Position numbers and translations under genes: made by a program | The notes under the pieces: generated by a model | Seen by the model: the letters and a program-made list of their open reading frames with translations, nothing else | Told to the model about the DNA's origin: nothing | Databases searched by the model: none | Shown: piece after piece, positions 30,848 to 44,079 of the stretch | Position numbering within the stretch: the first letter of the stretch is position 1 | How the letters are laid out: each line of letters begins with the position of its first letter | Assembly: GCA_964030785.1 (NCBI GenBank) | Contig: OZ034968.1 | Coordinates: 74,818,427-74,882,426 of the forward strand | Source of the DNA: Siderastrea siderea | Taxonomy: Eukaryota; Cnidaria; Anthozoa; Scleractinia; Rhizangiidae | Reading direction: 5' to 3' | DNA length: 64,000 bases

Positions 30848-33800
30848 GGTACTTTGGGGAGCACCGGCACTCATTTTTCTTTGAAAGATATTTTTGATTG
30901 TTGTAAGTTTTTTTGTATTAGACGAAAGATACGTTTATTCTTTATTTAATAAATATATACTTTTAGAAGATAAACGTACATATAGTAAAGTAGACCTGTT
31001 ATTTTTAATACGTAAAATGTATGAGTCAGGTTATCACACCTTAGCTTTCTTTTGTCTACGTACATTTGAAGCAGTTAATCCTCCGGGAACTTTTCACAAA
31101 TTTCTTCTTTTATTTCCTAATATTTTTGACAATTGTAATATGTTTTGGTGATTAAGTAATAAATCCTCCTGAGATATAAAGAAGCAAGGATGATATGAGA
31201 GATATAAGAAAGCAAGCTTCATATGAGAGATATAAGAAAGGAAGAATGATATGAGAGATACAAGGAAGCAAGAATGATATGTTGTGAAGCTAATTTTAGC
31301 GAATTGATTAGCGTCAGTAAGTGGCTTGTTTGCCTCATTTAAGTCTGGTGCCGGTAATCAATATTCAAAACCATTTTAAATGGTACTTTGGGGAGCATCG
31401 GCACTCATTTTTCTTTGACAGATATTTTGATTGTTGTAAGTTTTTTTGTATTAGACGAAAGATACGTTTATTCTTTATTTAATAAATATATACTTTTAGA
31501 AGATAAACGTACATATAGTAAAGTAGACCTGTTATTTTTAATACGTAAAATGTATGAGTCAGGTTATCACACCTTAGCTTTCTTTTGTCTACGTACATTT
31601 GAAGCAGTTAATCCTCCGGGAACTTTTCACAAATTGCTTCTTTTGTTTCCTAATATTTTGGACAATTGTAATATGTTTGGGTGACTTAGTAATAAATCCT
31701 TCTGAAAGGAAAGAACTCGCCTTCACATTAGAAAGGAAGCATTATATGAGAGATATAAAGAAGCTAGGATGATATGAGAGATATAAGAAAGCAAGTTTTA
31801 TATGAGAGATATAAGAAAGGAAGAATGATATGAGAGATACAAGGAAGCTAGAATGATATGTTGTGAAGCTAATTTTAGGGAATTGATTAGCGTCAGTAAG
31901 TGGCTTGTTTGCCTCATTTAAGTGTAGTGCCGGTAATCAATATTCAGAACCATTTTAAATGGTACTTTGGGGAGCACCGGCACTCATTTTTCTTTGACAG
32001 ATATTTTTGATTGTTGTAAGTTTTTTTGTATTAGACGAAAGATACGTTTATTCTTTATTTAATAAATATATACTTTTAGAAGATAAACGTACATATAGTA
32101 AAGTAGACCTGTTATTTTTAATACGTAAAATGTATGAGTCAGGTTATCACACCTTAGCTTTCTTTTGTCTACGTACATTTGAAGCAGTTAATCCTCCGGG
32201 AACTTTTCACAAATTTCTTCTTTTATTTCCTAATATTTTTGACAATTGTAATATGTTTTGGTGATTAAGTAATAAATCCTCCTGAGATATAAAGAAGCAA
32301 GGATGATATGAGAGATATAAGAAAGCAAGCTTCATATGAGAGATATAAGAAAGGAAGAATGATATGAGAGATACAAGGAAGCAAGAATGATATGTTGTGA
32401 AGCTAATTTTAGCGAATTGATTAGCGTCAGTAAGTGGCTTGTTTGCCTCATTTAAGTCTGGTGCCGGTAATCAATATTCAGAACCATTTTAAATGGTACT
32501 TTGGGGAGCATCGGCACTCATTTTTCTTTGACAGATATTTTGATTGTTGTAAGTTTTTTTGTATTAGACGAAAGATACGTTTATTCTTTATTTAATAAAT
32601 ATATACTTTTAGAAGATAAACGTACATATAGTAAAGTAGACCTGTTATTTTTAATACGTAAAATGTATGAGTCAGGTTATCACACCTTAGCTTTCTTTTG
32701 CCTTAACAGATTTGAAGGAGTTAATCCTCCGGGAACTTTTCACAAATTTCTTCTTTTATTTCCTAATATTTTTGACAATTGTAATATGTTTGGGTGACTT
32801 AGTAATAAATCCTCCTGAAAGGAAAGAACTCCCCTTCAGATAAGGAAGGAAGCATTATATGAGAGATATAAAGAAGCTAGGATGATATGAGAGATATAAG
32901 AAAGCAGGAAAGAGATGAGAGATACAAGGAAGGAAGGGTAATATGAGAGATATAAGAAAGGAAGAATGATATGAGAGATACAAGGAAGCTAGAATGATAT
33001 GTTGTGAAGCTAATTTTAGGGAATTGATTAGCGTCAGTAAGTGGCTTGTTTGCCTCATTTAAGTGTAGTGCCGGTAATCAATATTCAGAACCATTTTAAA
33101 TGGTACTTTGGGGAGCACCGGCACTCATTTTTCTTTGACAGATATTTTTGATTGTTGTAAGTTTTTTTGTATTAGACGAAAGATACGTTTATTCTTTATT
33201 TAATAAATATATACTTTTAGAAGATAAACGTACATATAGTAAAGTAGACCTGTTATTTTTAATACGTAAAATGTATGAGTCAGGTTATCACACCTTAGCT
33301 TTCTTTTGTCTACGTACATTTGAAGCAGTTAATCCTCCGGGAACTTTTCACAAATTTCTTCTTTTATTTCCTAATATTTTTGACAATTGTAATATGTTTT
33401 GGTGATTAAGTAATAAATCCTCCTGAGATATAAAGAAGCAAGGATGATATGAGAGATATAAGAAAGCAAGCTTCATATGAGAGATATAAGAAAGGAAGAA
33501 TGATATGAGAGATACAAGGAAGCAAGAATGATATGTTGTGAAGCTAATTTTAGCGAATTGATTAGCGTCAGTAAGTGGCTTGTTTGCCTCATTTAAGTCT
33601 GGTGCCGGTAATCAATATTCAGAACCATTTTAAATGGTACTTTGGGGAGCATCGGCACTCATTTTTCTTTGACAGATATTTTGATTGTTGTAAGTTTTTT
33701 TGTATTAGACGAAAGATACGTTTATTCTTTATTTAATAAATATATACTTTTAGAAGATAAACGTACATATAGTAAAGTAGACCTGTTATTTTTAATACGT

Positions 33801-36800
33801 AAAATGTATGAGTCAGGTTATCACACCTTAGCTTTCTTTTGCCTTAACAGATTTGAAGGAGTTAATCCTCCGGGAACTTTTCACAAATTTCTTCTTTTAT
33901 TTCCTAATATTTTTGACAATTGTAATATGTTTGGGTGACTTAGTAATAAATCCTCCTGAAAGGAAAGAACTCCCCTTCAGATAAGGAAGGAAGCATTATA
34001 TGAGAGATATAAAGAAGCTAGGATGATATGAGAGATATAAGAAAGCAGGAAAGAGATGAGAGATACAAGGAAGGAAGGGTAATATGAGAGATATAAGAAA
34101 GGAAGAATGATATGAGAGATACAAGGAAGCTAGAATGATATGTTGTGAAGCTAATTTTAGGGAATTGATTAGCGTCAGTAAGTGGCTTGTTTGCCTCATT
34201 TAAGTGTAGTGCCGGTAATCAATATTCAGAACCATTTTAAATGGTACTTTGGGGAGCACCGGCACTCATTTTTCTTTGACAGATATTTTTGATTGTTGTA
34301 AGTTTTTTTGTATTAGACGAAAGATACGTTTATTCTTTATTTAATAAATATATACTTTTAGAAGATAAACGTACATATAGTAAAGTAGACCTGTTATTTT
34401 TAATACGTAAAATGTATGAGTCAGGTTATCACACCTTAGCTTTCTTTTGTCTACGTACATTTGAAGCAGTTAATCCTCCGGGAACTTTTCACAAATTTCT
34501 TCTTTTATTTCCTAATATTTTTGACAATTGTAATATGTTTTGGTGATTAAGTAATAAATCCTCCTGAGATATAAAGAAGCAAGGATGATATGAGAGATAT
34601 AAGAAAGCAAGCTTCATATGAGAGATATAAGAAAGGAAGAATGATATGAGAGATACAAGGAAGCAAGAATGATATGTTGTGAAGCTAATTTTAGCGAATT
34701 GATTAGCGTCAGTAAGTGGCTTGTTTGCCTCATTTAAGTCTGGTGCCGGTAATCAATATTCAGAACCATTTTAAATGGTACTTTGGGGAGCATCGGCACT
34801 CATTTTTCTTTGACAGATATTTTGATTGTTGTAAGTTTTTTTGTATTAGACGAAAGATACGTTTATTCTTTATTTAATAAATATATACTTTTAGAAGATA
34901 AACGTACATATAGTAAAGTAGACCTGTTATTTTTAATACGTAAAATGTATGAGTCAGGTTATCACACCTTAGCTTTCTTTTGTCTACGTACATTTGAAGC
35001 AGTTAATCCTCCGGGAACTTTTCACAAATTTCTTCTTTTATTTCCTAATATTTTTGACAATTGTAATATGTTTTGGTGATTAAGTAATAAATCCTCCTGA
35101 GATATAAAGAAGCAAGGATGATATGAGAGATATAAGAAAGCAAGCTTCATATGAGAGATATGAGAAAGGAAGCATTATATGAGAGATATAAAGAAGCTAG
35201 GATGATATGAGAGATATAAGAAAGCAAGTTTTATATGAGAGATATAAGAAAGGAAGAATGATATGAGAGATACAAGGAAGCTAGAATGATATGTTGTGAA
35301 GCTAATTTTAGGGAATTGATTAGCGTCAGTAAGTGGCTTGTTTGCCTCATTTAAGTGTAGTGCCGGTAATCAATATTCAGAACCATTTTAAATGGTACTT
35401 TGGGGAGCACCGGCACTCATTTTTCTTTGACAGATATTTTGATTGTTGTAAGTTTTTTTGTATTAGACGAAAGATACGTTTATTCTTTATTTAATAAATA
35501 TATACTTTTAGAAGATAAACGTACATATAGTAAAGTAGACCTGTTATTTTTAATACGTAAAATGTATGAGTCAGGTTATCACACCTTAGCTTTCTTTTGC
35601 CTTAACAGATTTGAAGGAGTTAATCCTCCGGGAACTTTTCACAAATTTCTTCTTTTATTTCCTAATATTTTTGACAATTGTAATATGTTTGGGTGACTTA
35701 GTAATAAATCCTCCTGAAAGGAAAGAACTCCCCTTCAGATTAGGAAGGAAGCATTATATGAGAGATATAAAGAAGCTAGGATGATATGAGAGATATAAGA
35801 AAGCAGGAAAGAGATGAGAGATACAAGGAAGGAAGGGTAATATGAGAGATATAAGAAAGGAAGAATGATATGAGAGATACAAGGAAGCTAGAATGATATG
35901 TTGTGAAGCTAATTTTAGGGAATTGATTAGCGTCAGTAAGTGGCTTGTTTGCCTCATTTAAGTGTAGTGCCGGTAATCAATATTCAGAACCATTTTAAAT
36001 GGTACTTTGGGGAGCACCGGCACTCATTTTTCTTTGACAGATATTTTTGATTGTTGTAAGTTTTTTTGTATTAGACGAAAGATACGTTTATTCTTTATTT
36101 AATAAATATATACTTTTAGAAGATAAACGTACATATAGTAAAGTAGACCTGTTATTTTTAATACGTAAAATGTATGAGTCAGGTTATCACACCTTAGCTT
36201 TCTTTTGTCTACGTACATTTGAAGCAGTTAATCCTCCGGGAACTTTTCACAAATTTCTTCTTTTATTTCCTAATATTTTTGACAATTGTAATATGTTTTG
36301 GTGATTAAGTAATAAATCCTCCTGAGATATAAAGAAGCAAGGATGATATGAGAGATATAAGAAAGCAAGCTTCATATGAGAGATATGAGAAAGGAAGCAT
36401 TATATGAGAGATATAAAGAAGCTAGGATGATATGAGAGATATAAGAAAGCAAGTTTTATATGAGAGATATAAGAAAGGAAGAATGATATGAGAGATACAA
36501 GGAAGCTAGAATGATATGTTGTGAAGCTAATTTTAGGGAATTGATTAGCGTCAGTAAGTGGCTTGTTTGCCTCATTTAAGTGTAGTGCCGGTAATCAATA
36601 TTCAGAACCATTTTAAATGGTACTTTGGGGAGCACCGGCACTCATTTTTCTTTGACAGATATTTTGATTGTTGTAAGTTTTTTTGTATTAGACGAAAGAT
36701 ACGTTTATTCTTTATTTAATAAATATATACTTTTAGAAGATAAACGTACATATAGTAAAGTAGACCTGTTATTTTTAATACGTAAAATGTATGAGTCAGG

Positions 36801-37865
36801 TTATCACACCTTAGCTTTCTTTTGCCTTAACAGATTTGAAGGAGTTAATCCTCCGGGAACTTTTCACAAATTTCTTCTTTTATTTCCTAATATTTTTGAC
36901 AATTGTAATATGTTTGGGTGACTTAGTAATAAATCCTCCTGAAAGGAAAGAACTCCCCTTCAGATTAGGAAGGAAGCATTATATGAGAGATATAAAGAAG
37001 CTAGGATGATATGAGAGATATAAGAAAGCAGGAAAGAGATGAGAGATACAAGGAAGGAAGGGTAATATGAGAGATATAAGAAAGGAAGAATGATATGAGA
37101 GATACAAGGAAGCTAGAATGATATGTTGTGAAGCTAATTTTAGGGAATTGATTAGCGTCAGTAAGTGGCTTGTTTGCCTCATTTAAGTGTAGTGCCGGTA
37201 ATCAATATTCAGAACCATTTTAAATGGTACTTTGGGGAGCACCGGCACTCATTTTTCTTTGACAGATATTTTTGATTGTTGTAAGTTTTTTTGTATTAGA
37301 CGAAAGATACGTTTATTCTTTATTTAATAAATATATACTTTTAGAAGATAAACGTACATATAGTAAAGTAGACCTGTTATTTTTAATACGTAAAATGTAT
37401 GAGTCAGGTTATCACACCTTAGCTTTCTTTTGTCTACATACATTTGAAGCAATTAATCCTCTGGGAACTTTTCACAAATTTCTTCTTTTGTTTCCTAATA
37501 TTTTTGATAATTGCAATAAGTTTTGGTGACTTAGCAATAAATCCTCCTGAAAGGAAAGAACTCGCCTTCACATTAGGAAGGAAGCATTATATGAGAGATA
37601 TAAAGAAGCTAGGATGATATGAGAGATATAAGAAAGCAAGCTTCATATGAGAGATATGAGAAAGGAAGAATCATATGAGAGATATAAGAAAGCAGGAAAG
37701 AGATGACAGATACAAGGAAGGAAGGGTAATATGAGAGATATAAGAAAGGAAGAATGATATGAGAGATACAAGGAAGCTAGAATGATTTGTTGTGAAGCTA
37801 ATTTTAGGGAATTGATTAGCGTCAGTAAGTGGCTTGTTTGCCTCATTTAAGTGTAGTGCCGGTAA

Positions 37866-38285
37866 CCAATATTCAGAACGAAGTCCGCTTGTTTTTAACG
37901 TTTCACAACAGTTTTCTCTTGATTTATTTCTGGGAATGTTTCCTCCTAACGGTCGGTCTTTAGTATGGGAGGTTGATGATTTGGTTGAGTTTGTCAACAT
38001 TTGTAGTTTCTTTATGGTTATTGAGTCGTTCGTTAGCGCACAGTTCCGTGCGACTGTTCCGCCTAATGTTTTTGCAGTTTTTTAGACAAAATCGATTCTG
38101 TGATGTTCTTTTTGCTTTGAAAGTAGCTGGTTATCTGTAGTTAGCTAGATATCTCGCACAATTTGCGTCACGTGAGTTCGAAGAAATATTTGATTTTCAC
38201 GATTTGCTCAGCTCACGTAGTGCTTCTCAGTTTCAGTCTTTGGTAGAGGACCGATTTCTTGAGTTAGGACAAGATAGGGAGGATT
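37866..38285 (+). pseudogene. Unique coding-like block near the right end of the array
   Basis: Open frame 37834-38085 (NVSQQFSLDLFLGMFPPNG, then WEVDDLVEFVNICSFF and FRATVPPNVF), then after a stop another frame (FASREFEEIFDFHDLL, QSLVEDRFLELGQD) to 38285. It looks like the interior of a larger protein of which the array ORF is another part. I do not recognise the family. A gag-like origin is possible given the LTR ends in the array. Confidence 0.35.
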
Positions 38286-38339
38286 TAGGCTGACTGGTCC
38301 ACATTTGTTTCTTTTCGTTTCAATTTATTTCTTGGCCGT

Positions 38340-38600
38340 TGTTTTCCTTGAAAATTACACAGTTCCACAATGAAGTATTATTCAAAAAAGGTGAAGATGC
38401 AAGTGCCCGGATTGAGGGGCGCGTATCCAACGAAGTCCTTAAGAGATTTAATGAACATCAGTGGCTACTTCAGGGCTCACATGGCGTCCCCACTGAAATG
38501 GTGCCTCACCTGCGGGCGGACGCACTGCAGAAGGACACTAGCACTGTGTCTTCCTACGTTCAATAACTATTCTTTTGAGCTGATGCTCACCATTTTAAAT
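38340..38600 (+). pseudogene. Coding-like block, fuller copy of the unit-3 insert
   Basis: Frame 38339-38566 (FHNEVLFKKGEDASARIEG, VLKRFNEHQWLLQGSHG) is open to a stop after SSYVQ. It joins directly to the array anchor at 38601, so the original order of the source element was probably: unique block, this block, then the array ORF. Confidence 0.4.
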
Positions 38601-39338
38601 GGTACTTTGGGGAGCACCGGCACTCCTTTTTCTTTGACAGATATTTTTGATTTTTGTAATTTTTTTTGTATTAGACGAAAGATACGTCCATTCTTTATTT
38701 AATAAATATACTTTTAGAAGATAAACGTACATATAATAAAGTAGACCTGTTATTTTTAATACGTAAAATGTATGAGTCAGGTTATCACACCTTAGCTTTC
38801 TTTTGTCTACATACATTTGAAGCAGTTAATCCTCCGGGAACTTTTCACAAATTTCTTCGTTTATTTCCTAATATTTTCGACAATTGTAATATGTTTGGGT
38901 GACTTAGTAATAAATCCTCCTGAAAGGAAAGAACTCCCCTTCACATTAGGAAGGAAGCATTATATGAGAGATATAAAGAAGCTAGGATGATATGAGAGAT
39001 ATAAGAAAGCAAGCTTCATATGAGAGATATGAGAAAGGAAGAATCATATGAGAGATATAAGAAAGCAGGAAAGAGATGACAGATACAAGGAAGGAAAGGT
39101 GATATGAGAGATATAAGAAAGGAAGAATGATATGAGAGATACCAGGAAGCTAGAATGATATGTTGTGAAGCTAATTTTAGGGAATTGATTAGCGTCAGTA
39201 AGTGGCTTGTTTGCCTCATTTAAGTGTAGTGCTGGTAATCAATATTCAGAACCATTTTAAATATTATTTATTATTAACGATCCACGGTACCGTTGTCATA
39301 TTTGTTTTCTTTTCTAATTATTTAACGTTGGAATATAA

Positions 39339-39849
39339 AGTGGTACTACGATCAAAAAATCACTTTTATTTTTTCTTCGGATTTCGAAACTTTGTTTACT
39401 AAACACTACCCAAGCTAAATTTTAAGCCTTAATTTCGACAAGAAGACTGTTTATTTAAACTGCAATTTTCCGATTTAATAGTCCGCCATTATTACACCAG
39501 AAAGGACAGAATGACATCATTCACTCACGAGCTTTAGAATGCAGTGTGTGTGAAAGTGCCTTATTTAGTATGCAGCACGGGAGTTTTGAGCTTTCACACT
39601 CTCAAACTCGTGTTTTGCATAATTTGTAAGCCGCGTTCACACACTACATTCTACAGCGCTTGAGTGAATGACGTCATTGTATCCTTTCTGGTGTAATAAT
39701 GGCGGACCATTAAAACGGAAAATTGCAGTTTAAATTAACGGTCTTCTCCTCAAAATTAAGGCTTATAATTTCGCTTGGGGAGTGTTTAACAAACATAGTT
39801 TCGAAATCCGAAGAAAAAATAAAAGTGATTTTTTGATCATAGTACCACT
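39339..39849. mobile_element. Palindromic MITE, 511 bp, with ATAA flanks
   Basis: Very long inverted arms (about 230 bp each) start AGTGGTACTACGATC and close with the complement. Internal landmarks such as CCGCCATTATTACACCAG appear in both arms. Both flanks read ATAA (39335-39338 and 39850-39853). There is no ORF. It lies at the right edge of the tandem array. Confidence 0.8.
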
Positions 39850-39859
39850 ATAAGTATTC

Positions 39860-40680
39860 AATAAATGCCAGTTTAGATTGTAGATATTAGTTTTTTTCTT
39901 TTTCTTTTCTTTTTCTATTAGGTTTTTAGGCTTACAGGACCCCATTGATAATAGTCATTACTCTTGCACTCTTGGACTGAAAGGTTATCCTGTCAACGTA
40001 TTCGCTTATTATTATAAATTTTAAACGAAACAAAACGAAAAAACATGCCAATCTTAAAAAGTGGGTTTGAATGGAAAGAACATGACGTGACAATTAGTTT
40101 TGTTTTTCCTTTTGTCACAAAGGAGGGATATTCAAAAGAAACTGCGCAAGATGTTCAATTTGCCATGAGTTTAAGTTTGATAAGTTACTTTTAAATTTGT
40201 GATCAGACGTATGATTTTTAAGATAGCATCTTCCTTATTATATCTAGTTGGTTTGGGACACCCTGTCTCCAACGTTTAACATGTTTTTACTCTCAGGTGT
40301 TGACCAGTTATGAAAGTGTTCTTCGTTGTAGCCTGATCCCGTATTTCTCGTAAGTTAATCCAGTAAGAAAAAATAATTACCACTTTTCACATTCTTTTCA
40401 CAAAAGAATTGCTTCCTGACGAGCAGCTTCTTTTTCCTGGAACCAGTTTTCTTTGCTACTGGTGACGAAGTAATGACCGGAGCCCATAAGCTCCTTTGCT
40501 CCTGAGAGTGATTCTAGCTCTACCTCAATAAAAGCACTCAAGCATAAAGATTTTACTCATCCACATAAGAGGCGAATCTATTTTCTCACCAATAAGAGTG
40601 TTTCAACTCTTTATGCAATCACTCCATCCACTTTTCCAGGTTTTGAACATATTTACGCTGACATCTCCAATTAGAACACG
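39860..40680. other. No gene seen
   Basis: AT-rich. Near 40215-40310 the sequence (TTTTTAAGATAGCATCTT, then GGGACACCCTGTCTCCAAC) resembles LTR interior, so an LTR relic is likely. Confidence 0.35.
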
Positions 40681-41880
40681 CAGCAAACACAAAATAAGAC
40701 AATGGAAAACAACCGGGTCTCAAACAAGGTTGAATTCAGAAAAGTAATGGAAGTCGATTACAAAAGACTGCCCCCTGCGCCAAGGAGGAAGATGGCGAAT
40801 AAGAAGCCTGGAGCGCAACACGTTGCTTCTGTCGTCCCAAAATTCAATTCTCAACAATAAAATATAACCTCACACAACGGCAGGATTCAAAAATATAAAA
40901 AAAATTCTTTTATACCATTATGATACAAAATTATTTGTGGGATTGCCGTGAATACACAATGCTCCTGTACTTCCACGAAACTGCCATATGTTACTACTTC
41001 TGGAGTAGTATACGCAATGCAATATCCGTACAAGCACATCCTAACCGGATCCCACTGAAGAGCCACGTCTCAGGATATCAGCACCGTCCCCTCTCGCTAT
41101 CTTAGAGGGCAAACACAGAATAAGACAATGGAAGACCATCAGGTCTCAAGCAGGGCTGAATTTAGTCGAGTCATGGAAGTCGAGTACAAAAAGCTGTTCT
41201 CCGTGCCAAGCAGGAAGGTGGCGAAGAAATAGGAGTACAACGTGTTACTTCTGTCGTCACAGAAATCAATTCTCAACAATAAAATATGACCTCACATAAA
41301 GACAGGATTCGAAAATATCAAAAATGCTTTTATGCTAACATTATGAAGAAAAATTTGTGGATGAATGTCGTAGATAAACATTGTTCCGGTACCACACCTC
41401 ATACGTCCACGAAATCGCTGGTAAAATTTGACGGCATGTGTTATTATTTCTAGAGTAGTACACACAATATCCGTATGAGAACCCACTAAAAATCCACATC
41501 CAGGGTATCAGCACCGTCCCCTCTCCCTTTCTTAGCGAGCAAGCCCAAAATAGGACAATAAAAGGCAACTATGACAACTACAGTCATAAGTCTGCCAATT
41601 TTTCACAACTTTGTCCCGCCTGTCCATTCGCATCGACATTGCAGATCTCAAGCAAAGAGAATTTAGTCAAATCATGGAATTCAAGTACCCATGCAAAGCA
41701 GGAAGCTAGGACGAGTCCAATTAACACGTCACTGCTTTCGTCATCACAGATTTTAACTCTCAATAGTAGTAAGTAAGTAACTTTATTTAAACCAAGGTAC
41801 AGCAACTTACACAACGGCAGAATTGTGAGAATGTCAAACATATTTTATGCCAATATGATGGAGAAGAATTTTGGTTATGT
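40680..41880. repeat. Three diverged direct repeats of about 425 bp
   Basis: The string AAATAAGACAATGGAA and the following sequence recur at about 40690, 41115 and 41545. The ends (CCTCACACAACGGCAGGATT) recur at 40869, 41289 and about 41812. Copies are clearly diverged. No conserved frame is evident. The third copy contains a GTAAGTAAGTAACTTTATTTA stretch at 41769-41789, perhaps a minus-strand LINE tail. Confidence 0.6.
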
Positions 41881-42479
41881 CACTCATTCGTTATAACGAG
41901 TAAATGTTCTCCAAATAAAATTTGTAACTTAATTTTAATTTTAGTGGTTTACCTTTTTTTCTAGTCTCACTTAAAATAAATAAGTTACTACAAGAAACAA
42001 GCCAAGAATTGTGAAGGAAGAAAAAAGACGTCAAGATAGATAGATAGCTTTATCAAGTGTAAAAATAAGTGAAGAGAAGGATTAAGTACTTGAAAACTCA
42101 AGTTGTTAGCTGGTAGGCTTGGCCCGGCATATGTGAGCTGCGATTAGCTGTAGAGCCAACTCCATCAAGTCAGCCGTGATTTTGACCCCTCAACAAAAAG
42201 ATGACAGAGCAAGATAAAAGACCATTTTTACGCTTGAAAAAAATATTCCAAGCTCCATTTCTGAGGACCAAACTAATAAAAATAGCAATCCGGACTTTCC
42301 ATTAAAAATAACTATAATAATAGTTTTAAAAAAATGGAAACTGAAATTTCAGCGATTTGAGCGTCTCTTTCCTTGTCCAAAGAAATTTGGTGAAACTGAA
42401 AACCAACTTTTAACACCTTGTCTAGCAAACAGCGTTTAGTATTTGACAGGTATTATTCTTTTTTAGACTTTTGTGCCAA

Positions 42480-43800
42480 TGGAATGAGCCCGGTGAAAGG
42501 AACATCTCCTGGTAACTAGGGTAAGTGGAAGGAGGGGATTGTGCAGTACACACGACATCACAGAATATCTTCAAATTGACATGGGTAAAGTGCAATCTGT
42601 TTGAGCTGTGGCGACACAAGGAAAAAAGCAAACGGACCTCACAACATGTCCCATCGCTATCCTGCTATAAAGAGAACGTAACAACGATTTCACTTACGAC
42701 CAGAAGACGACACGTGCAAGAAAATTAATTACGTCACTCTTCCCAACAGAGAATGTCTCTACCAGCGAATACAACAAAGGACAAAGTACGCATGGGCAAA
42801 GCACTCGTCAAAAAGAGAGGTTAATAGAAACTTCACTGGCTATCGAGAGCAGAGCGCTGTACCGACATCTCGGAGAATTACAGGGCCAGTGTTAGAGACT
42901 GTTCATGTCTTACCAGTTACGAAACTGTCAACAATCAGTAGGAAGACACGCCGACGAGGTGGAAACATCACAATGAAAATGAGCACAGTGAAAGAACTTC
43001 TATTGATAATTAGTGTAAGATGGAAGGAGTGGATTGTGCAGATACACACAACAGCAAGGCTATCTTCAAGTTGACTTGGGTAAAGTGCTTTCCGTTTGCA
43101 TAGTGAAAACACAAGGATAAAGTAAGCCCATCGTTATCTTGCTGCAGATGCTTTGAACTACAAGACGGCGAGAGAATTTAAAGACGATTCCACTTACAAC
43201 CAGAACAACACGTGCAAGAACATCAATTACGTCGCAACAGAGAATGTCTCCATTTAATACTTATAAAGAAAAAAATGGCAAAAACTGCTTACATTCATTA
43301 AAACCTTTTAAGAAAATAAGATGTAATTATTTGTCTTATAATTTTACTCTTCAGTTGTTGTAAATAATCATTCGGTGATGTATTTATGTTTAATGTAGGC
43401 CTGCTTTGTATTTTCTTGTATTTATGTACAGGTAAACATTTAAGTAACAATAGCAGGAAGTTGTAATGGAATTGCCACGTAAACTGTTATCTAAGGTTTT
43501 TGTATGTAATTTTAATTATGACTTTGGTTGTTTGACAATAAAGTTTTTGTAAAAAAAACTGTCTTCACCTACTTGGACAAAGCACACAAGGGCAAAACAT
43601 TCGTCACAAAAGAGAGCTTAAGAAAAACATAAGCGGCTATCAGATGACAAAGAGCAGAGGGCTGGGTCAACAACTCGGAGACTTACAGCGCCAGTGGTGG
43701 AGACTATTCATGTCTTACCAGTTACGGAATTCTCCACAATGAGAAAACGCGTCGGCGAGGTGTCGAAATCAAAATCACTCTAAGTAGTAAGTCAGGGCTT
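42480..43800. repeat. Diverged direct duplications
   Basis: GGATTGTGCAG and flanks at 42535 recur at 43030. The block beginning GACAAAG at 42780 (with CATGTCTTACCAGTTACG) recurs at 43570-43790. The spacings of about 500 and 790 bp suggest two overlapping duplications of one non-coding repeat. Confidence 0.5.
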
Positions 43801-44079
43801 GCCATCGAAAAAATAACAATGTCTGCGCGAATCAAAAGGTAGTCAGACTTCTTTCGATCAAAAGGCGTCCACTGAGACAAACCTGGGTGACTTGGATACC
43901 CTGTCGACGATGTGTTTCCCTCGTCTGCCATGGCTCAGCCTGCATAAGCAAATATCCCTACATAGTGTTGATACCAAACAAGAGTGTGCCGAGTGTCGAA
44001 CGACCGTATACAACTTAGATACGCTAATTTTTCTTTTAAAAAGTGCTTCTCTAACATCTTATTGACAAGGATACCTTTT

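Larger units (their letters stand above)
29159..39258 (+). repeat. 10-kb tandem array of about 15 units with an LTR end, minisatellite and conserved ORF
   Basis: The anchor string TACTTTGGGGAGC (one copy with a T>G change) recurs at about 29476, 30196, 30848, 31382, 31961, 32495, 33102, 33636, 34243, 34777, 35394, 36001, 36619, 37226 and 38601. Spacings are mostly 534, 607 and 618 bp, combining into higher-order repeats of 1141 bp (32495-34777) and 1225 bp (35394-37226). Many units carry CCTCCTGAAAGGAAAGAACT plus CCTTCACA, identical to the end of LTR G. Others have lost it and read CCTCCTGAGATATAAAG. Each has a minisatellite of ATATGAGAGATATAAGAAAG type and a roughly 500-bp unique part with an ORF. 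Unit-length differences are mainly in the minisatellite. Confidence 0.92.

Noticed and set aside
30910..30940. Tiny intron (GTAAGTTTTTTTGTATTAG) in array units
   Set aside because: About 19 bp is too short for an animal spliceosomal intron.
29229..39219. Minus-strand ORFs of 67-109 codons repeated in the array (Tyr/Leu/Ser-rich)
   Set aside because: They read through the GA-rich minisatellite in antisense; the composition is that of the simple repeat, not of a protein.
29159..39258. CRISPR array
   Set aside because: The repeats are 534-720 bp tandem units with an internal minisatellite in an animal genome; there are no short direct repeats with unique spacers.
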